Positions 8,891 to 11,724 of a stretch of DNA of 11,724 bases are shown piece after piece. Location: NCBI GenBank assembly GCA_910592205.1, contig CAJVPJ010001175.1, positions 1-11,724 on the forward strand, given 5' to 3'. This stretch comes from Paraglomus occultum. Lineage: Eukaryota > Glomeromycota > Glomeromycetes > Paraglomerales > Paraglomeraceae. Position 1 is the stretch's first letter, and every line of letters starts with the position of its first letter. Under the pieces are notes generated by a model. It was given only the letters and a program-made list of their open reading frames with translations. It was not told where the DNA came from and ran no database searches. The translations under genes were made by a program, and so were the position numbers.

Positions 8891-9016
8891 CTTTATTTCT
8901 CTATTAGTTCTGTTTACCATACATTTGAGGTAATAATATACACATGCATTATTCTATCGCTTTGATTTTTTATTTGAAAAAAAAAAAATTAATTTTTTTT
9001 ATATCAAATAAGCGAA
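8891..9016 (+). promoter_or_regulatory. Probable promoter / 5' untranslated region of copy C
   Basis: The stretch between the 29 bp array and the ATG is T-rich and then A/T-homopolymeric (GATTTTTTATTTGAAAAAAA at about 8963-8982, then AATTAATTTTTTTTATATC). Its last 30 or so bases, ATATCAAATAAGCGAA, are conserved in front of copy A and, with one change or two, copy B. Conservation of the leader across all three copies suggests it belongs to the transcription unit. The start site itself cannot be placed. Confidence 0.35.
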
Positions 9017-9896
9017 ATGGCAAATTTAGCTGCACGGGGAAGCCAGTTCGAAAACATTGTCAAAAATATTTTGAGAAAGCAAGGAGTTGAGCTCCGTCGT
9101 CCTAGGTGAGTTTTTCACTGAGTATCTGCCGAGTTATTATGTATCTGAAGTTACGCTGCCACTAGGCGTAAAATGTCGGAGAATTGAAAGCGCACCGTGG
9201 CCACAGTATGTGAAAGCTTGCTGTGAACGTTCTTCTCCGTTGCCGAAAGGTTACAGCAGGACTGTCTGTGGCGAATAGGATACATGATATATTGCAGTGC
9301 CTGGCTAGATAATATATCTTGATAATGATGATACACGTACTCATTTATTTTATTAATAGGAATGAATCGGGAGACGGAGAATTTGATTTATTTGGAGGAT
9401 TTAGAGAATATACAATTTTAGGACAATGTAAGGTAAATATTCCCGTCTTTCTTCTCTTCTTATACTAATACCATTCGACGTATTGATAAAATTTGTAATT
9501 ACTTTTTAGGGCGGGACAGAGGTTACATCTGAAGATGTAACTGCGTTCGAAGAAACGCTATCAAGATTTGATAGAAGTAAAACTATCGCTATCTTGATAG
9601 CTCGTTACGACCACAGGGAATTGTTAGCTCAAAGCAATGCGGACGTTTTTACTCCAAACGCAAAAGCTAGAGCAAAATCATCCGAGTACAACATTATTCT
9701 AACGGATGAATTAAATGTGTACTCGGATTTAATTAAGTTTATTAAGTTAAATCCACCCTATTATAGCTCTAAGCATGCATTTTGCTTTCTGGTATATCGC
9801 ATTGTAATTGTTATTCTTTTTACAATATTATTATTAATTTGCTTCAAATTGAATTTTGACCAAACTAAAAAAGATGTAACCAAGTACATTTATTAA
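9017..9896 (+). CDS. Mrr/RRG7-like restriction-endonuclease-fold protein with C-terminal membrane helix, three exons
   Basis: Join 9017-9105, 9360-9432 and 9510-9896 for 182 residues. The ATG has A at -3 and G at +4. The frame is kept exactly across both introns: exon 1 ends in phase 2 (CCT AG) and exon 2 supplies the G. N-terminal helix 8-22 (GSQFENIVKNILRKQ) precedes VELRRP. GDGEFDLFGGF (34-44) supplies Asp39 and GQCK (51-54) supplies Gln52 and Lys54, the D-(x12)-QxK pattern of Mrr-type PD-(D/E)xK nucleases, which use Q in place of E. Then come LSRFDRSKTIAILIAR (71-86) and KSSEYNIILTDE (109-120), typical of the rest of that fold. These relatives act on DNA; substrate here is unknown. Residues 145-166 are a strong hydrophobic helix followed by a 16-residue polar tail, a tail-anchored layout. 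Two decayed copies lie upstream. Alternatives: Mrr-like or RRG7 (mitochondrial)-like; the terminal part could be altered by an unseen intron. Confidence 0.78.
9106..9359 (+). other. Intron 1 of the nuclease-like gene, unusually conserved
   Basis: It begins GTGAGT, ends TTATTAATAG and is 254 nt long. The same intron occurs in copy B (7606-7349, 258 nt) and in part in copy A (6277 to about 6403). By eye, copies B and C agree at roughly 90 % of positions here, with long identical runs such as TATGTATCTGAAGTTACGCT and ATACACGTACTCATTTATTT, which is better than their exon 1 agreement (below about 80 %). It is also much longer than intron 2. An internal open frame reaching 9278 is out of phase with exon 1. 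Confidence 0.75.
9433..9509 (+). other. Intron 2 of the nuclease-like gene
   Basis: 77 nt, GTAAAT donor directly after the QCK codons and a TTACTTTTTAG acceptor. A TACTAATACC motif at about 9463-9472 is a good branch-site candidate of the fungal type. Copy B has the matching intron of 76 nt with the same donor. It is a phase 0 intron. Confidence 0.8.
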
Positions 9897-9909
9897 AATA
9901 TAAATTTCG

Positions 9910-9915
9910 AATAAA
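9910..9915 (+). promoter_or_regulatory. AATAAA polyadenylation signal
   Basis: AATAAA lies 13 bases after the stop codon, inside TATAAATTTCGAATAAA, which is identical in copy A (6861-6877). Conservation past the stop supports the end of the gene model. Confidence 0.5.
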
Positions 9916-9920
9916 TAATT

Positions 9921-10300
9921 TACTCGCAAAAAACTTATGATCAAAAGTACATTAGACTAAAACACAAATTAATTTAAAATATTTAAACCAGAGGGTCGGG
10001 TATAGCCTGTCCGCCGCTGGCCCGGGTAGGCGGAAAATGGGATTTTGTAGTATTAGTTGGTGGCAATAATTTTTTTGGCGTTAAATTTGAAACTTTTATC
10101 TTCCGTTTGTTGTTTTATACAAATTGTGACGTAATTGCAAAATTTGGAAGGTATCGGCTTTTTTTTGTGTTCTTCGTGTCACGTTTTTTCGATCGAGGTT
10201 TAGTTTGGTTTAATTTTTCTTGTCGGCTTCATGTCAGAATCGATGCTTATAAAGTATTGATGTTATTTCAGTTTACTATAACGAAATTTTAACAATAATA
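9921..10300. other. Spacer between the nuclease-like gene and the Tc1 element, with a GC-rich hairpin
   Basis: Mostly AT-rich. A GC-rich island at 10007-10036 contains the inverted repeat TCCGCC (10010-10015) and GGCGGA (10029-10034) around a 13-base loop holding GGCCCGGG. A 61-residue frame at 10107-10292 has no recognisable motif and is not called. The TA at 10299-10300 is the probable insertion site of the element that follows. Confidence 0.4.
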
Positions 10301-10455
10301 CACTCACCTATCAAAATTATTTCCGGATCGGCAAAATTTACTATTAAAACATATGAAATTCGATACTTTTCAAAGCCTTTTTCCATCCACTTTTTTGTAG
10401 ACAACTGTCAATAAAATTTATATCATTCGGAAGCCAATTGATTGTAGTTTATGAA

Positions 10456-10532
10456 AAAATGCATAATATTTTTATTCATATCCTAGTTACGAAATTACAG
10501 CGTAATGTGTTTCGCCCATCGATCGTTTCACG
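10456..10532 (+). repeat. Left arm of the Tc1 inverted repeat
   Basis: 77 bases that match the reverse complement of 11648-11724 without a mismatch by eye, from AAAATGCATAATATTTTTAT to CGATCGTTTCACG. Beyond 10532 the two sides diverge (ATTGTCGATC against CATATGTGAT). Confidence 0.9.
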
Positions 10533-10571
10533 ATTGTCGATCATATGATTTACGCCATTATTACATATTTG

Positions 10572-11593
10572 TTAATAACGTGTAGGATTCCCTTTAGCCT
10601 TTATCACCTCTTTTACTCTCCTTGGCATCGAATCTACAACTTCGCCAACACTTCACAATCTATTTTATACCATTCTTCTTTCAACACTGCAAAAAGTTCA
10701 CTACGATTTCTGGGAACGTTTGCTCTTTCTCTCACTTTCTTCTCTAAATGGGCCCCATAAATTTTCGATCGGATTTAAGTCAGGACTTTGAGCCGGCCAT
10801 GGTAAAGAACAAATATTTTTCTGTTCTTTAAAAGTCTCAACAATTGCTGCGCGGTGTATTCGGCAGTTGTCATCTTGAAATATTAACGTCCTATTTCTGA
10901 AACTTCTCATGAATGGTAACAAGTGTTGTTCGAGTAGCTCTACGTAAACTTTAGCCGTTACGGATCCTTCAAGCAACACTAATGGTCCAATCTTATCTCT
11001 TGTAAAGCATCCCCATACCATTACTCCCGGAGAATGCTTTACGGTGGGAGAGAGGCAGTCTTTGTTAAATTTTCATTGGGTTTGCGCCAGACTCTTTTAG
11101 AAGAATCATTTTTGAATAGCTCGAATCTTGACTCATCGCTCCAGATAATATCATTCCATTCACCAGTGTAGAATTTCACGTTTCTTGCAAATTTCAATCG
11201 TTTTTGTCTATTAGTTTCAGTTACCAAAGGTTTTTTCTTTGGTACACGTCCGTAATATCCTTCATCGTGAAGGGAACGTTGTACGGTAATTGACGAAACT
11301 TGCTCTTCTCTACATTGGTTAAATGAATCCGTAATCTCAGCTAATGCCGCCCTCCGCTCACTTGTTACCACTCGTTTTAACTGCCGAACATCATGCTCAT
11401 TCAAGAGTCTTTTTCGACCTCTTCCCTTTAAATTAGTAACTGTTTTATGTTTGTTGTATTTTTGGACAATACGCCTTACGGTAGACTCGTCATGATTCCA
11501 TTTTCTTGCAATTTCAGCAAAACGATGACCAAGTTCATAAGCACCAATTATACGACCTCGTTCGAATTCTGACAATTCTCTTGTCTTGGGCAT
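10572..11593 (-). pseudogene. Tc1-type DD34E transposase, frameshifted
   Basis: Cut-and-paste DNA transposase. The start ATG at 11593 (MPKTRELSEFERGRIIGAYE) is preferred over an upstream in-frame ATG at 11638 because MPK plus this helix is the usual start. Two helix-turn-helix regions follow, with RRIVQKYNKHKTV and GRGRKRLLNEHD between them. IIWSDESRF holds the first catalytic Asp, LIFQDDNCRIH the second, and SPDLNPIENLW the Glu, with 34 residues between the last two. The 1022 bases fit a family length near 340 residues but not an intact frame. Breaks lie near 11070-11073 (one A apparently lost before TTTAACAAAGACTGC), near 10750 just after ENLW, and near 10636 before DSMPRRVKEVIKAKG. The end NPTRY and its stop (10574-10572) are the normal C-terminus, so the copy is full length. 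Confidence 0.88.
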
Positions 11594-11647
11594 ATTTGTA
11601 AACAGCAAACAACGAACGCGAAGTTTGATAATAGGCAATCACATATG

Positions 11648-11724
11648 CGTGAAACGATCGATGGGCGAAACACATTACGCTGTAATTTCGTAACTAGGAT
11701 ATGAATAAAAATATTATGCATTTT
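11648..11724 (-). repeat. Right arm of the Tc1 inverted repeat, cut by the window edge
   Basis: Exact inverted match to 10456-10532. The arm continues past the window, so its full length cannot be read here. Confidence 0.9.

Larger units (their letters stand above)
10301..11724 (-). mobile_element. Tc1/mariner transposon, right end outside the window
   Basis: A minus-strand Tc1-type transposase lies between inverted repeats. A 77-base arm at 10456-10532 is perfectly mirrored by 11648-11724, where the window stops. The sequence left of 10456 probably continues the inverted repeat outward to a TA-flanked terminus at about 10301 (CACTCACCTATCAAAATTAT), which would make each arm about 230 bp; this outer part is inferred because its partner is beyond the window. 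The perfect arm identity points to a recent insertion or recent mobilisation, yet the transposase frame is broken, so it would need an enzyme supplied by another copy. Confidence 0.85.

Noticed and set aside
8687-8965. Hydrophobic 69- and 92-residue frames
   Set aside because: They are translations of the 29 bp tandem repeat in two frames, overlapping each other, with no other support.
9087-9278. 63-residue frame inside intron 1
   Set aside because: It is out of phase with exon 1, overlaps a perfect GTGAGT donor, and the exon 1 to exon 2 join restores a recognised domain; the same frame is disrupted by indels in copy B.
9106-9359. C/D snoRNA in intron 1
   Set aside because: An ATGATGA C-box-like motif lies at about 9325, near the 3' end, but no CTGA D box follows it and no terminal stem is seen.
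10107-10292. 61-residue frame left of the Tc1 element
   Set aside because: Phe-rich translation of T-rich DNA with no motif and no conserved neighbour.

Overview
The window looks like AT-rich nuclear eukaryotic DNA, most likely from an arbuscular mycorrhizal fungus (Glomeromycotina). Three recollections of protein families support this. The large broken gene at 1.2-3.3 kb belongs to a family that I know as massively expanded in Rhizophagus irregularis. The spliced nuclease-like gene at 9.0-9.9 kb resembles the Mrr/RRG7-type restriction-endonuclease-fold proteins of those fungi. The Tc1-like transposase at the right end matches the type common there. Short GT-AG introns, one with a TACTAAT-type branch site, also fit a fungus. 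An invertebrate host is not excluded.

Layout: 1-209 has no recognised gene apart from a possible minus-strand exon. 210-600 carries a degenerate dispersed repeat. About 1.2-3.27 kb is one decayed plus-strand gene with at least six frame changes, ending in a damaged RING-like finger. 3.27-6.17 kb is AT-rich and gene-free, except for a roughly 300 bp TA-flanked inverted-repeat element at 4441-4747 that keeps shreds of both ends of a pogo-like transposase. 6.19-9.92 kb is a three-copy cluster of one gene family. Copy A (6189-6890, plus) is broken and carries an 83 bp inverted-repeat insertion. Copy B (7695-7141, minus) is broken but keeps its splice sites. Copy C (9017-9896, plus) gives a complete 182-residue three-exon gene.

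Copies B and C are divergent and share upstream sequence. Between them lie a 69/48 bp tandem array, inverted copies of the same unit, and a 29 bp tandem array just upstream of copy C. The right end (10301 to beyond the window) is a Tc1/mariner element with a frameshifted DD34E transposase and a perfect 77 bp inverted repeat inside its ends.

Only copy C looks functional. Its predicted product is a PD-(D/E)xK nuclease-like domain followed by one C-terminal membrane helix. This small nuclease-like family has been duplicated locally amid mobile elements. Whether it acts on such elements, on mitochondrial DNA or on something else cannot be told from sequence.
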